From assembly GCA_964439885.1 (NCBI GenBank), contig CAYTPE010000015.1, positions 1-20,064 of the forward strand: a stretch of 20,064 nucleotides of DNA. Direction: 5' to 3'. The notes beneath the pieces were generated by a model. That model did not search any database. It saw only the letters and a list, made by a program, of their open reading frames with translations, and was not told the DNA's origin. Shown one piece after another: positions 12,603 through 19,742 of this stretch (position 1 is its first letter; each line of letters opens with the position of its first letter). The position numbers and the translations under genes were made by a program. Source of the stretch: CAYTPE01 sp964439885. Lineage in GTDB: Bacteria > Patescibacteriota > Patescibacteriia > Magasanikbacterales > GWA2-37-8.

Positions 12603-13451
12603 ATGACAAGAAAAGCTTTGCTCGGTATTGTGCTCGTGGTTCTCGTATTCATCCTTGTGGGCAGCCTTACCTATACCAGACGACAGTCGACAAATCGGTC
12701 GGGAACAGCCACAATGACAGTAGTGCCCGATGCGTTACTTGGTACCACGGTAACGACCATTGCCGCCAAAACTGCTACCACACCAAATCAAACCCTGCAG
12801 CTACCGACCGGAGCGAGCAGTACAGCTGCGTTGACATTGCGCAAAAGCGCTGATGGGAAAAAACTGAGTGTCTACAACGATAATCGCAATCTTTTTGATT
12901 TACCATGGCCACTCCTCGGTGCCAGCAAGCGGGTAGCTTTTGTTGGCTCGGTCGTCAATTTTGTGTATGTCGGACGCTTCCCCGAATCGTACGACGGCTA
13001 TATGCTGTTTCCTATTGGAGCGCAAGAGATAGTGCGAATCGACGCGAATACGGGAGTTCCTGCCATGCTCAAAGGTACATCGGACGAGCTCGTGTACGCG
13101 CTGACTCAAAATATTTCGGGAGAAGTAAAGCTTGCTCTGCTTGATTATACAAATCGAGCGCTTCATGTAAAAACCGCGGATGGTAAACTCCTCAACACCA
13201 TTTCTTTTCCTGATGCCTATACACAGATCGGTGAAGTATACTTTTCAGCTGATGGCACTAAAATTGTTTACGCCGCCGCCGCGGGCATCCCGGGTGCCGA
13301 GCGAGGTGCTGTATACGTTGCCTCACTTGCGAGCGCGACACCAACACCACAAGTTATCGCTACCACCACAGCACCCGATACTTATTTTGATGTAACTGGT
13401 TGGGATAACGACGGTACAGCCCAGTACACAACGAAACCCGGGCCAATCTAA
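12603..13451 (+). CDS. Membrane-anchored exported protein, beta-propeller-like, unknown function
   Basis: I do not recognise a family. The 282 residues begin with MTRK and one hydrophobic segment (about 5-22, ALLGIVLVVLVFILVG), an uncleaved anchor or signal with the rest outside the membrane. A Thr/Ala/Ser-rich linker (about 35-80) follows. The remainder has repeated short beta-rich units of a type seen in WD40-like or TolB-like propellers (RKSADGKKLSVY, VKTADGKLLNTIS, YFSADGTKIVYA). No catalytic motif is visible. ATG 12603 is chosen because it starts the hydrophobic segment; in-frame sequence further upstream is antisense to topA. It diverges from topA, and its stop overlaps the dprA stop by 4 nt. 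Real gene with good confidence; role unknown, perhaps in the envelope. Confidence 0.8.
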   Translation: MTRKALLGIVLVVLVFILVGSLTYTRRQSTNRSGTATMTVVPDALLGTTVTTIAAKTATTPNQTLQLPTGASSTAALTLRKSADGKKLSVYNDNRNLFDLPWPLLGASKRVAFVGSVVNFVYVGRFPESYDGYMLFPIGAQEIVRIDANTGVPAMLKGTSDELVYALTQNISGEVKLALLDYTNRALHVKTADGKLLNTISFPDAYTQIGEVYFSADGTKIVYAAAAGIPGAERGAVYVASLASATPTPQVIATTTAPDTYFDVTGWDNDGTAQYTTKPGPI

Positions 13452-13460
13452 GACGCCCGG
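13438..13460. other. Hairpin over two overlapping convergent stops
   Basis: CCGGGC (13438-13443) pairs with GCCCGG (13455-13460) around an 11-nt loop that contains both stop codons (TAA on +, TAG on -). There is no T tract on either side, so it is not a normal intrinsic terminator, but no other terminator is seen between these convergent genes. Confidence 0.4.
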
Positions 13461-14548
13461 AGCGTAAACATCATGCCGCCAACGTGGCGAATTTTCCCTT
13501 TCATTTCCATGAGCACGAGAGCACCGTTGACTTCGGCGCTCGACATGCCGCTGAGCTTAATGAGTCGGTCGATATGGACCGGCTCTTTTGATAAAAACGG
13601 CAAGAGTACAGCTTCAGTATGATTGGCGGGTAGTGATTGGTTGTTGGAAATAATTTGTTTGATATCTTGCAGGTGCAATTCTTCGAGTATATCTCTGGCC
13701 GAAAGAACAATTTTTGCTCCCAAACGAATGAGTCCGTTACCACCCGCGCCGGTGGTGGAGGTTATGGGGTGGGGGACGGCAAATACGTCACGGTTATAAT
13801 CAAGCGCGTGTTTAAATGTGATAAGTGCCCCCGATTCTGTCGGCGCTTCGGTAACAAGCGTTCCAAGCGACAAACCAGCGATGATACGATTGCGGGCAGG
13901 AAATGAAAAACTAGTAGCCGCAAAGCCGGGTGGGTATTCCGAAAGCACGGCGCCACCTTCGGCAAGGATCCGTTCTGCCAGTTTTTGGTGAGAGGCCGGC
14001 GCAATGGTGAATGTGTCCACACCCGACCCGAGCACGGCCACAGTAGCGCCGCCGACGCTTAGGGCCGCTTCATGCGCGATACCATCAATACCGAGCGCCA
14101 AACCACTTACCACCACCACGCCTTGTTCGGCCAGCGTTCGCGATAGCAGTTCGGTTACTTGTTTACCATAGTGGGTGTGCTTGCGTGTACCTACCACGGC
14201 CACCGTGGGCCGCTCATTCTCGGGTAGTGTACCACGCACGAATAGCACAAACGGAGGATCATTTATTTCCGCGAGCAAACGCGGGTAAAGATCTTCGCCG
14301 AGCACTACAGCATGAATACCCTCGTTTTCCAGACGATCGAGCAGGGCGTCGAGCGATATGCTCTCTCGCCACGTCACAAACTCACCGGCGATGGCTTCGT
14401 CCCAGCCAGCTTGCACTAGATCCAATATCTCTGCTTGCCAGACATCATCAAAATGAGAAAAATAAGCCCACACTTTTTTGAAGCGTGGGTAGGTAATTTT
14501 GGGGAAATGAGCTACCCCGAGCGCGGTAAGCGAAGACACACCCTCCAA
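13448..14548 (-). CDS. dprA: DNA processing protein DprA (Smf)
   Basis: Binds incoming single-stranded DNA during natural transformation and loads RecA. In 366 residues: an N-terminal helical (SAM-like) region (1-80), the Rossmann-type DprA core (about 85-285) with VAVVGTRKHTHYG, VVSGLALGIDGIAH, VLGSGVD, GGAVLSEYPPG and FPARNRIIAGLS, and a C-terminal winged-helix domain (about 310-366). Length and motifs are complete. The start is uncertain: TTG 14548 gives the full N-terminus and lies 12 nt after the pth stop; GTG 14539 is an alternative. It is last in the lcp-der-pth-dprA set and may depend on upstream promoters. No other competence gene is in the window. Confidence 0.94.
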   Translation of the reverse strand: MEGVSSLTALGVAHFPKITYPRFKKVWAYFSHFDDVWQAEILDLVQAGWDEAIAGEFVTWRESISLDALLDRLENEGIHAVVLGEDLYPRLLAEINDPPFVLFVRGTLPENERPTVAVVGTRKHTHYGKQVTELLSRTLAEQGVVVVSGLALGIDGIAHEAALSVGGATVAVLGSGVDTFTIAPASHQKLAERILAEGGAVLSEYPPGFAATSFSFPARNRIIAGLSLGTLVTEAPTESGALITFKHALDYNRDVFAVPHPITSTTGAGGNGLIRLGAKIVLSARDILEELHLQDIKQIISNNQSLPANHTEAVLLPFLSKEPVHIDRLIKLSGMSSAEVNGALVLMEMKGKIRHVGGMMFTLRAS

Positions 14549-14560
14549 TTAAAATATAAG

Positions 14561-15115
14561 CTACGATTGATGTACTAAAATTTCAATCTCTTTGACACAT
14601 TGAGCAATGATTGCCTTGAGAACGGTCTGCTCTGTTTTAGAAAGTTTTCCCAGTACGAAGTCGGCTGTGTTGTCGATCGGCGCTGCTTCCGTGCCGTTCG
14701 CGGGGGAGGGAGCAATACCCACCCGGATGCGTGTAAAATTTTTGGTTCCCACGTGTTCAATAATAGATACAACACCATTGTGCCCAGCAGCGCCACGATC
14801 GCGTTGCACGCGCGTTTCACCGAGCGGGATATCTTTATCGTCGTGAATAACAATGAGATCGTTTGGGGTGAGTTTATAGAAATTGAGTAGCGCCTGCACC
14901 GCGACACCCGATTCATTCATATAAGTGAGTGGTTTGGCGAGAATAGCGCGCTTGCCGTCGATTTCTCCTTTAAAAATTTCGGCTTTATGCTTTGCGGAGC
15001 TTGTAGCTTGTAGCTTGTAGCTTGTAGCGAGTTGGTCGACGATCATAAACCCGACGTTGTGTCGAGTGCATAGGTATTCTTTGCCTGGATTGCCGAGGCC
15101 GACAATTAATTTCAT
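14561..15115 (-). CDS. pth: Peptidyl-tRNA hydrolase
   Basis: Recycles peptidyl-tRNA that drops off ribosomes by cleaving the peptide-tRNA ester. The 184 residues match the family. Key residues are present: N9 (GLGNPG), catalytic H19 (TRHNVGF), the Asn in TYMNESG, the Asp in HDDKDIP and the Asn in AGHNGV. Residues 30-39 (ATSYKLQATS) are encoded by a perfect four-unit heptamer array at 15001-15028, in the surface segment after the first helix where the family varies. All catalytic residues and the total length are kept, so the enzyme is probably active. It has its own likely promoter at 15133-15162 and lies 12 nt before dprA. Confidence 0.96.
   Translation of the reverse strand: MKLIVGLGNPGKEYLCTRHNVGFMIVDQLATSYKLQATSSAKHKAEIFKGEIDGKRAILAKPLTYMNESGVAVQALLNFYKLTPNDLIVIHDDKDIPLGETRVQRDRGAAGHNGVVSIIEHVGTKNFTRIRVGIAPSPANGTEAAPIDNTADFVLGKLSKTEQTVLKAIIAQCVKEIEILVHQS
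15001..15028. repeat. Perfect heptamer array inside pth
   Basis: Four exact tandem copies of TTGTAGC on the + strand. The same heptamer (phase-shifted TAGCTTG) forms the parA-parB array 7.3 kb away. The 28 bp shift the reading frame through three phases yet leave pth open. Confidence 0.96.
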
Positions 15116-15132
15116 ACAGTTACCACTATCAT

Positions 15133-15162
15133 ACTATAACAATATTTTTCTGCCGGTATCAA
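15133..15162 (-). promoter_or_regulatory. Likely pth promoter
   Basis: Minus-strand TTGATA (15162-15157), 18-bp spacer, TATAGT (15138-15133). An overlapping TATGAT (15133-15128) could also serve as -10. The expected leader is short, about 6-11 nt. Confidence 0.5.
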
Positions 15163-15196
15163 ATTACAATAGCGTATGGTTGTTGGTGTTAAGGAG

Positions 15197-16594
15197 TTAT
15201 TGGCCGTAACGACGAGGATCAGTAAATCGTTTCAATTTCGACAACTTCATGATTATAGGAGAAGCAAAGAAACCAAATTCGCGGCGTAGTTGATTTTCTA
15301 TATAGTGTACATATGAAATATGCACGCTCGTATTGGCTTTGATAACAAGTTCAAACATCGGTGGGTTATAGCCGAGCTGATTCATAGCCACAATGCGTGG
15401 ATGGCGCACGCCTTTGTCCCGCGTCGGCAACACTTTTTTGGTGGTACGTTTCAGAAAGTCTTTCAGCTTGTCTTCATCGATAACTGTCTGTCGCTCTTCC
15501 CACGCTTGCTTGATGAGAGGAAAAATCTGGTGCACCCGGTAATGCGTCTTGGCGCTCACAAACACAATGGGCGCGAAACTTACATGGGGAAGTTTTTTAT
15601 AAATATCCTCCTTCACTTGGTTGCGGAACGAGTCGTCATTCTCTTCGGCTTTATCCCATTTATTGATGACGATAATGACACTGCGGGTGTGTTCGCGCAG
15701 CAAGCCGGCCAGCTGCTGGTCCTGATCGGTAATTGGCTCAGTGGCATCGAGCACCAAGAGTACAATATCGCTTTTGTTCATGGTATCGATGCTTTTACCG
15801 ATACCAATTTGTTCAAGCTCGCCTTTCACCTTCGCTTTACGTCGGATACCAGCAGTATCAACAAACAATATGTGCTCACCGTCAACTTCCACCAGCGTAT
15901 CGTGCGGTTCGCGGGTCGTGTGGGGCATATCACTTACAATGACTCTCTCTTCTCCGATGAGTACGTTGAACAATGATGATTTTCCTACGTTTGGCCGACC
16001 CATAATAGCCACTTTGATTGGCTTTAAATCAAGTATTTTTTTAGGACGGCGTTTTTGTTTGCCCAAGAAACCGTAAATGATATCAAGTACATCGCCGACG
16101 TTGGTGCCGTTGGCAGCGGACACGGGCATGGGGGCTCCAAATCCAAGCCGCAGCCACTCTTTGTCGTGCACCGCGGGGTAAAAGCTCATGTTGTCGGCTT
16201 TGTTGGCCACCAGCAAAATTGGTTTATTTTTGTGTTTTTGCAAAAGTCGTTTGGCGAGCTCTTTCTCTTGCGGCAGAATCCCATCTTGGATATCGGTGAC
16301 AAACACGATCATATCAGCTTCTTTCAGAGCCAATTCAGTTTGATGAATAATCTCGTCTTCCAGTGGTACGCTTTCGTCAAATGTCAGTCCGCCGGTGTCA
16401 ACGAGGCGAAACTGTTTACCACGCCAACTTACCTCGCCACTATTGCGGGTGCGTGTGGTGCCCGGGATATCCGAAACGAGCGCCTGGCGGCTCTCGGTCA
16501 TTTTATTAAACAGGGTTGATTTGCCCACATTCACACGCCCTACCAGGGCGACGACGGGAAGATTGTGGTCAATAATTGTGGCGGTAGAAGCCAA
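15197..16594 (-). CDS. der: Ribosome-assembly GTPase Der (EngA)
   Basis: Double GTPase needed for maturation of the 50S subunit. In 465 residues: GTPase 1 (about 12-180) with P-loop GRVNVGKST (usually GRPNVGKS), DIPGTTRTR, DTGG and NKAD; GTPase 2 (about 192-365) with GRPNVGKSS, DMPHTTREP (usually GTTRD), DTAG and NKWD; and a KH-like C-terminal domain (about 370-465). The start is probably TTG 16594 (MASTATIIDHN); no ATG or GTG fits between an in-frame limit and the first P-loop, so the start codon is unsure. It follows lcp with a 43-nt gap filled by a period-7 array, and has no recognisable promoter of its own, so it is probably read from the lcp promoter. Confidence 0.96.
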   Translation of the reverse strand: MASTATIIDHNLPVVALVGRVNVGKSTLFNKMTESRQALVSDIPGTTRTRNSGEVSWRGKQFRLVDTGGLTFDESVPLEDEIIHQTELALKEADMIVFVTDIQDGILPQEKELAKRLLQKHKNKPILLVANKADNMSFYPAVHDKEWLRLGFGAPMPVSAANGTNVGDVLDIIYGFLGKQKRRPKKILDLKPIKVAIMGRPNVGKSSLFNVLIGEERVIVSDMPHTTREPHDTLVEVDGEHILFVDTAGIRRKAKVKGELEQIGIGKSIDTMNKSDIVLLVLDATEPITDQDQQLAGLLREHTRSVIIVINKWDKAEENDDSFRNQVKEDIYKKLPHVSFAPIVFVSAKTHYRVHQIFPLIKQAWEERQTVIDEDKLKDFLKRTTKKVLPTRDKGVRHPRIVAMNQLGYNPPMFELVIKANTSVHISYVHYIENQLRREFGFFASPIIMKLSKLKRFTDPRRYGQ

Positions 16595-16606
16595 AAAAGG
16601 TGAAAG

Positions 16607-16634
16607 TCTAAATTCTAAGCCCTAAACTCTAAAC
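16607..16634. repeat. Period-7 array between lcp and der
   Basis: Four heptamers: TCTAAAT, TCTAAGC, CCTAAAC, TCTAAAC. It fills nearly the whole gap between the lcp stop and the der start and is a single arm without an inverted partner. Confidence 0.8.
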
Positions 16635-16637
16635 ACT

Positions 16638-18170
16638 TCATTCTTGATAGTCGTTGCCAAGGACGATCAGATAATCGTCTTTTCGGCTGTATTTAGGGAT
16701 TCCAGCGGTGCTCGAAGGAGCGGCAGGGCTAGTATACTCGTCTTTAAGCCATTCTGGCAAGATTGTGGAAACAGGGGCATGAAGGGCGCTCGAAAGAGAG
16801 GCAGTAGACGAGCTTGAAACCAAAGGATTAATTATATAAATTGTTGTCCGATCAATTGGTCTTTTCACCGCGTTACTTACCGAGACTACAGAGTACTGTT
16901 TGGTCTGTAGCGACTGGCCGAGCTTGCTGGCAATGCCGGCGCGCCACGTACCATTTTGAATTTCGACCGCTATCGAAGTAGTGGTGCCGGGTGAGAAATC
17001 GATTGGTCTGATGGTAGTGGGGGAGGTGGTGGCGCTCGTCAGTGAAACTGAAGTACCTACCGTGGAGCTGGTGAATACCGAAGCAATAACGTTATTAATC
17101 AAGTCAAAGTTACCGGCACGTGGCGACAAAAGATACGCTCCGTTATCGCCAATGCTGTCAACCAGAAAACCAGTCGGCGAGTTATCGAGCACGACCGTTT
17201 TTGACACGGCGTACTCTTTACCAGTGCTCGCCAGATATAAAATCTGACCAAGATTAAGATTGGTGGCAACGTGTGTATTAAGAGAGTTCCAAATATTTTG
17301 AATAGTGGTGGGGTTGGTAAACGTTTCCGAAGAAAGGAGTTTCTGTTTGAGCGCTTCAATCACGAGTTGTTGGCGGCGCGCTCGCGCGAAATCGGAGCCT
17401 TCGCCGTTGTTACCGTGGCGAGAGCGAGCAAATTGCAGGGCGCGTTCGCCGTTCATGGTTTCGGTGCCCTGGGTGAAGGTGATAGTTTGGAAAGACGTGT
17501 CTTCTTGGTGAAACTGATTCATGCCGGGGAATTGTGAATCGGTGAATGACCGGGGGACTGTCACGGTAACGCCTCCCACTTCATCCACTATTTCTTCAAA
17601 AGCTTTAAAATCAATCCGGACATAGTACGGGATAGATAGGTTGAAGGTTTTTTCAAAAACTTTACGAGCATAGTCGCCGCCTTCGCCTGGTGTGAGTGCT
17701 TCGCCAAACGCATCGGCGCTATTTATTTTGCGCCACCCCTGCCCAGGAATTTGTACCGACAGATCGCGGGGAATAGAGACGAGGGCAATTTCTTTGGTGC
17801 TTGGTTTCAAGCTCACGATTAAATCAGTGTCGGTTAGGTACGGCCCGTCGTGGCCTTCACCACCAATGCCCAAAAGTAAAATGTTGATACGATCATCGGC
17901 CTGCCCATCGAGGACGTTTGATGGGTCAAAAAAATAATTCTTTACCGATTGTAAAAAACTAGTGTGTGAAGGTCGGAGCAGGGAAGTGCCATAAGCCATC
18001 GGTTGCTTTCCCGTCGGGAAAAAAATAATTTTTATCAGCAAAAAAAGCACCAGCATACCACCAGCTAGTGCGAGCCATCTTTTAGGAGAAGTTTTTTTGT
18101 GTACCGTAGGTTGCTCATCCCACTGGTCGTCCGGTTTACGCTGCAATAAATTGATGCGTGGCTCAATCAT
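16638..18170 (-). CDS. LytR-CpsA-Psr (LCP) family envelope glycopolymer transferase with LytR_C domain
   Basis: LCP enzymes move undecaprenyl-linked glycopolymers onto peptidoglycan or surface proteins outside the membrane. In 510 residues: a cytosolic N-terminus, one membrane segment at 32-51, the LCP domain (about 90-290) with INILLLGIGG, TDTDLIV, the Arg/Asp-bearing SIPRDL, YYVRIDFKAFEEIVDEVGGV and the ARSRHG motif, then a Ser/Thr-rich region and a C-terminal LytR_C-type domain (about 385-470, VEIQNGTWRAGIASKLGQSL). The conserved Arg and Asp residues that bind pyrophosphate and Mg look intact. ATG 18170 is 9 nt from a perfect TATAAT, so the mRNA is probably leaderless. It heads the lcp-der-pth-dprA set. 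It suggests a Gram-positive-like envelope with attached glycopolymers. Confidence 0.93.
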   Translation of the reverse strand: MIEPRINLLQRKPDDQWDEQPTVHKKTSPKRWLALAGGMLVLFLLIKIIFFPTGKQPMAYGTSLLRPSHTSFLQSVKNYFFDPSNVLDGQADDRINILLLGIGGEGHDGPYLTDTDLIVSLKPSTKEIALVSIPRDLSVQIPGQGWRKINSADAFGEALTPGEGGDYARKVFEKTFNLSIPYYVRIDFKAFEEIVDEVGGVTVTVPRSFTDSQFPGMNQFHQEDTSFQTITFTQGTETMNGERALQFARSRHGNNGEGSDFARARRQQLVIEALKQKLLSSETFTNPTTIQNIWNSLNTHVATNLNLGQILYLASTGKEYAVSKTVVLDNSPTGFLVDSIGDNGAYLLSPRAGNFDLINNVIASVFTSSTVGTSVSLTSATTSPTTIRPIDFSPGTTTSIAVEIQNGTWRAGIASKLGQSLQTKQYSVVSVSNAVKRPIDRTTIYIINPLVSSSSTASLSSALHAPVSTILPEWLKDEYTSPAAPSSTAGIPKYSRKDDYLIVLGNDYQE

Positions 18171-18179
18171 ATAAAAGCG

Positions 18180-18208
18180 ATTATACCATAGGTTGGCGAT
18201 TTTTTCAA
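18180..18208 (-). promoter_or_regulatory. Promoter of lcp-der-pth-dprA
   Basis: Minus-strand TTGAAA (18208-18203), 17-bp spacer ending in TGG, perfect TATAAT (18185-18180). The gap to the lcp ATG is 9 nt, so the leader is about 3 nt. Confidence 0.82.
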
Positions 18209-18219
18209 TCGACGCACTA

Positions 18220-18248
18220 TTGTCGAACCGAGTAGTGTGTGCTACACT
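18220..18248 (+). promoter_or_regulatory. Promoter of tRNA-Val and the two-TM protein gene
   Basis: TTGTCG (18220-18225), 17-bp spacer, TACACT (18243-18248) with TG two bases before. The -10 is inside a perfect inverted repeat GTAGTGT/ACACTAC (18232-18238 and 18244-18250). Confidence 0.65.
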
Positions 18249-18296
18249 ACCACCGTCTCATGCAGAACAGACGCGAATTCTCCTAGAGGAGGCCGA

Positions 18297-18372
<76 letters not shown>

Positions 18373-18394
18373 CAATCAATTTCCGCGTTTCTCT

Positions 18395-18901
18395 ATGCCT
18401 AAAGATCTGTCTCGTGAAAATGCCGCCATCGGCAAAATAGTATACGAATGGTGGGTGAACGAATATGAGCAACATCAGCGTGAGCGTCCGTGGTACATAA
18501 CTATGGGGGCAGCGGCCACGCTCGTTGTGCTCTACGGCCTTTTGACGGCGAACTATCTGTTCGTGCTTATTATTGTGCTTTTTGGCATCATTGTATATTT
18601 GCATGCGCTGCAAACTCCGTTGCAAGTCTACTTTGCGATTACGGAAGCCGGCATTATCGTGGGGAAAAAATTTTATCCGTACAAAGAACTCAAAGCATTT
18701 TGGATTATCTATAACCCACCGGCAGTTAAAAATCTCTATTTTTCAGCCTCAAATGTGGTAAAACATCGTTTGGTGGTACCTCTCCTCAACTTTGACCCTC
18801 GTCCTATTAGACAGTATTTGAACCGTTTTGTTACCGAAAATACCTCCGAAGAAGACGAACCGCTCAGTGATAAATTGGGTCGGCTCTTGAAATTACATTA
18901 A
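18395..18901 (+). CDS. Two-TM membrane protein with PH-like C-terminal domain, unknown function
   Basis: A 168-residue protein. The N-terminus (1-33) is charged and aromatic (VYEWWVNEYEQHQRERPWY), followed by two membrane segments at about 34-53 and 55-73. The soluble part (about 75-155) is beta-rich with FAITEAGIIVGKKFYPYKELKAFWII and ends in a helix; the pattern of strands and the 'characteristic residue then helix' order is like bacterial PH domains, but I cannot assign a named family with certainty. ATG 18395 is chosen because the 20 residues further upstream are translated tRNA-Val. No Shine-Dalgarno is present. It lies 24 nt after tRNA-Val and must be co-transcribed with it. The tRNA-Arg promoter overlaps its 3' end. 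Confidence 0.85.
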   Translation: MPKDLSRENAAIGKIVYEWWVNEYEQHQRERPWYITMGAAATLVVLYGLLTANYLFVLIIVLFGIIVYLHALQTPLQVYFAITEAGIIVGKKFYPYKELKAFWIIYNPPAVKNLYFSASNVVKHRLVVPLLNFDPRPIRQYLNRFVTENTSEEDEPLSDKLGRLLKLH

Positions 18902-18915
18902 TAGTGTGCTATACT
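18887..18915 (+). promoter_or_regulatory. Promoter upstream of tRNA-Arg
   Basis: TTGAAA (18887-18892), 17-bp spacer, TATACT (18910-18915) with TG upstream. The -35 is inside the end of the preceding gene. The -10 is flanked by AGTGTGC (18903-18909) and GCACACT (18920-18926), a perfect inverted repeat. Confidence 0.65.
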
Positions 18916-18930
18916 CTCTGCACACTGAAG

Positions 18931-18958
18931 GCCCTCCCTACAGGAGGGCGTTTCTTTT
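18931..18958 (+). terminator. Intrinsic terminator upstream of tRNA-Arg
   Basis: GCCCTCC (18931-18937) pairs with GGAGGGC (18943-18949), 5-nt loop, followed by GTTTCTTTT. It lies 15 nt after the -10 box of the nearest promoter and 9 nt before tRNA-Arg. It may end the upstream gene's mRNA, but it also stands in the path of any transcript reaching the tRNA. Confidence 0.8.
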
Positions 18959-18967
18959 AGAAGGTTT

Positions 18968-19039
18968 GTTCCCGTCGTTCAATGGATAGGACACTGGCCT
19001 GCGAAGCCGGAAATTTAGGTTCGACTCCTAACGGGAACA
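18968..19039 (+). tRNA. tRNA-Arg(GCG)
   Basis: Acceptor GTTCCCG/CGGGAAC, D arm GTTC/GGAC, anticodon stem CTGGC/GCCGG with loop CTGCGAA (anticodon GCG, reads CGC and CGU), T arm TTAGG/CCTAA with loop TTCGACT, discriminator A at 19039. CCA is not encoded. The anticodon is unusual: most bacteria read these codons with ACG converted to ICG. Confidence 0.94.
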
Positions 19040-19042
19040 CAC

Positions 19043-19064
19043 AAGCGCCGAAAGGCGCTTTTTT
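19043..19064 (+). terminator. Terminator after tRNA-Arg
   Basis: AAGCGCC (19043-19049) pairs with GGCGCTT (19054-19060) around a GAAA tetraloop, followed by a T run. Confidence 0.9.
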
Positions 19065-19091
19065 GTTTTTCGGCGCAACTGTTTGGTTTGT

Positions 19092-19119
19092 TTGCCCCGT
19101 ACAAATCATATGGTATGAT
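19092..19119 (+). promoter_or_regulatory. Promoter of the sigma-factor gene
   Basis: TTGCCC (19092-19097), 16-bp spacer ending in TGG, TATGAT (19114-19119), an extended -10. The -10 is the right half of ATCATA-TGG-TATGAT (19105-19119). The leader is about 50 nt. Confidence 0.6.
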
Positions 19120-19175
19120 AGCGAAATAAAACGCTCTTTTTTGTTGTACTACTACATGTAACCATTATCGCGCGT

Positions 19176-19742
19176 ATGGAACATCATGTGCCTCCAGATG
19201 AACAGCTCGCCGAGGAAACGCAACGAGGAAATAAACAAGCATTTAACACACTTGTGGAACGGTATGAAAATAAAATAGTGCGCTATGGCACTAAATTTTT
19301 GTATAATTACGATGATGTCATTGACGCGGTCCAAGATGTCTTCCTCAGAGCCTATACCAACATTCAGAGCTTCGACACGACACGAAAATTTTCTACCTGG
19401 CTCTACCGCGTCGCGCACAATACGTTCATTAATATTATTAAAAAGAAGGGTCGTGAGCCGGTACACTTCTTTGACTTCGATACCTTCATGCAGTTTTCGC
19501 ACCCAAGCCCTATTTCACTCGAAGAAGATTTGCTGGTAGCCGAAGATAATACCGAACTCGCCAAACAGCTCGCGGCGCTCGGCCCCAAGTATCGCGAACC
19601 ACTCGTACTGTACTATTTTGAAGACAAAACGTACGAAGAAATTGCCGATATTATGCATATACCTATCGCCACCGTTGGGGTGCGTCTCAAACGTGCCCGC
19701 GACATGCTCCGCAAAACTATTGATATAACCTATGGAAAATGA
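19176..19742 (+). CDS. ECF-type (group 4) RNA polymerase sigma factor
   Basis: Directs RNA polymerase to a specific promoter set. In 188 residues, sigma region 2 (about 20-90) has QAFNTLVERYENKIVRYG, DDVIDAVQDVFLRAY and FSTWLYRVAHNTFIN; region 4 (about 128-182) has LGPKYREPLVLYYFEDKTYEEIADIMHIPIATVGVRLKRARDML in several motifs, including the helix-turn-helix that reads the -35. There is no region 1.2 or 3, as expected for ECF factors. The gene at 19732 starts inside its last codons with an 11-nt overlap, so the two are translationally coupled. That arrangement is typical of a sigma factor and its membrane anti-sigma partner. ATG 19176 lies about 50 nt after the promoter start, without a Shine-Dalgarno. 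Confidence 0.94.
   Translation: MEHHVPPDEQLAEETQRGNKQAFNTLVERYENKIVRYGTKFLYNYDDVIDAVQDVFLRAYTNIQSFDTTRKFSTWLYRVAHNTFINIIKKKGREPVHFFDFDTFMQFSHPSPISLEEDLLVAEDNTELAKQLAALGPKYREPLVLYYFEDKTYEEIADIMHIPIATVGVRLKRARDMLRKTIDITYGK

Noticed and set aside
18260..18286. Eight-codon ORF (MQNRREFS) in the tRNA-Val leader
   Set aside because: It has no Val codons, no terminator follows, and only a 4-bp hairpin is possible. It does not match the tRNA-Asn leader design.
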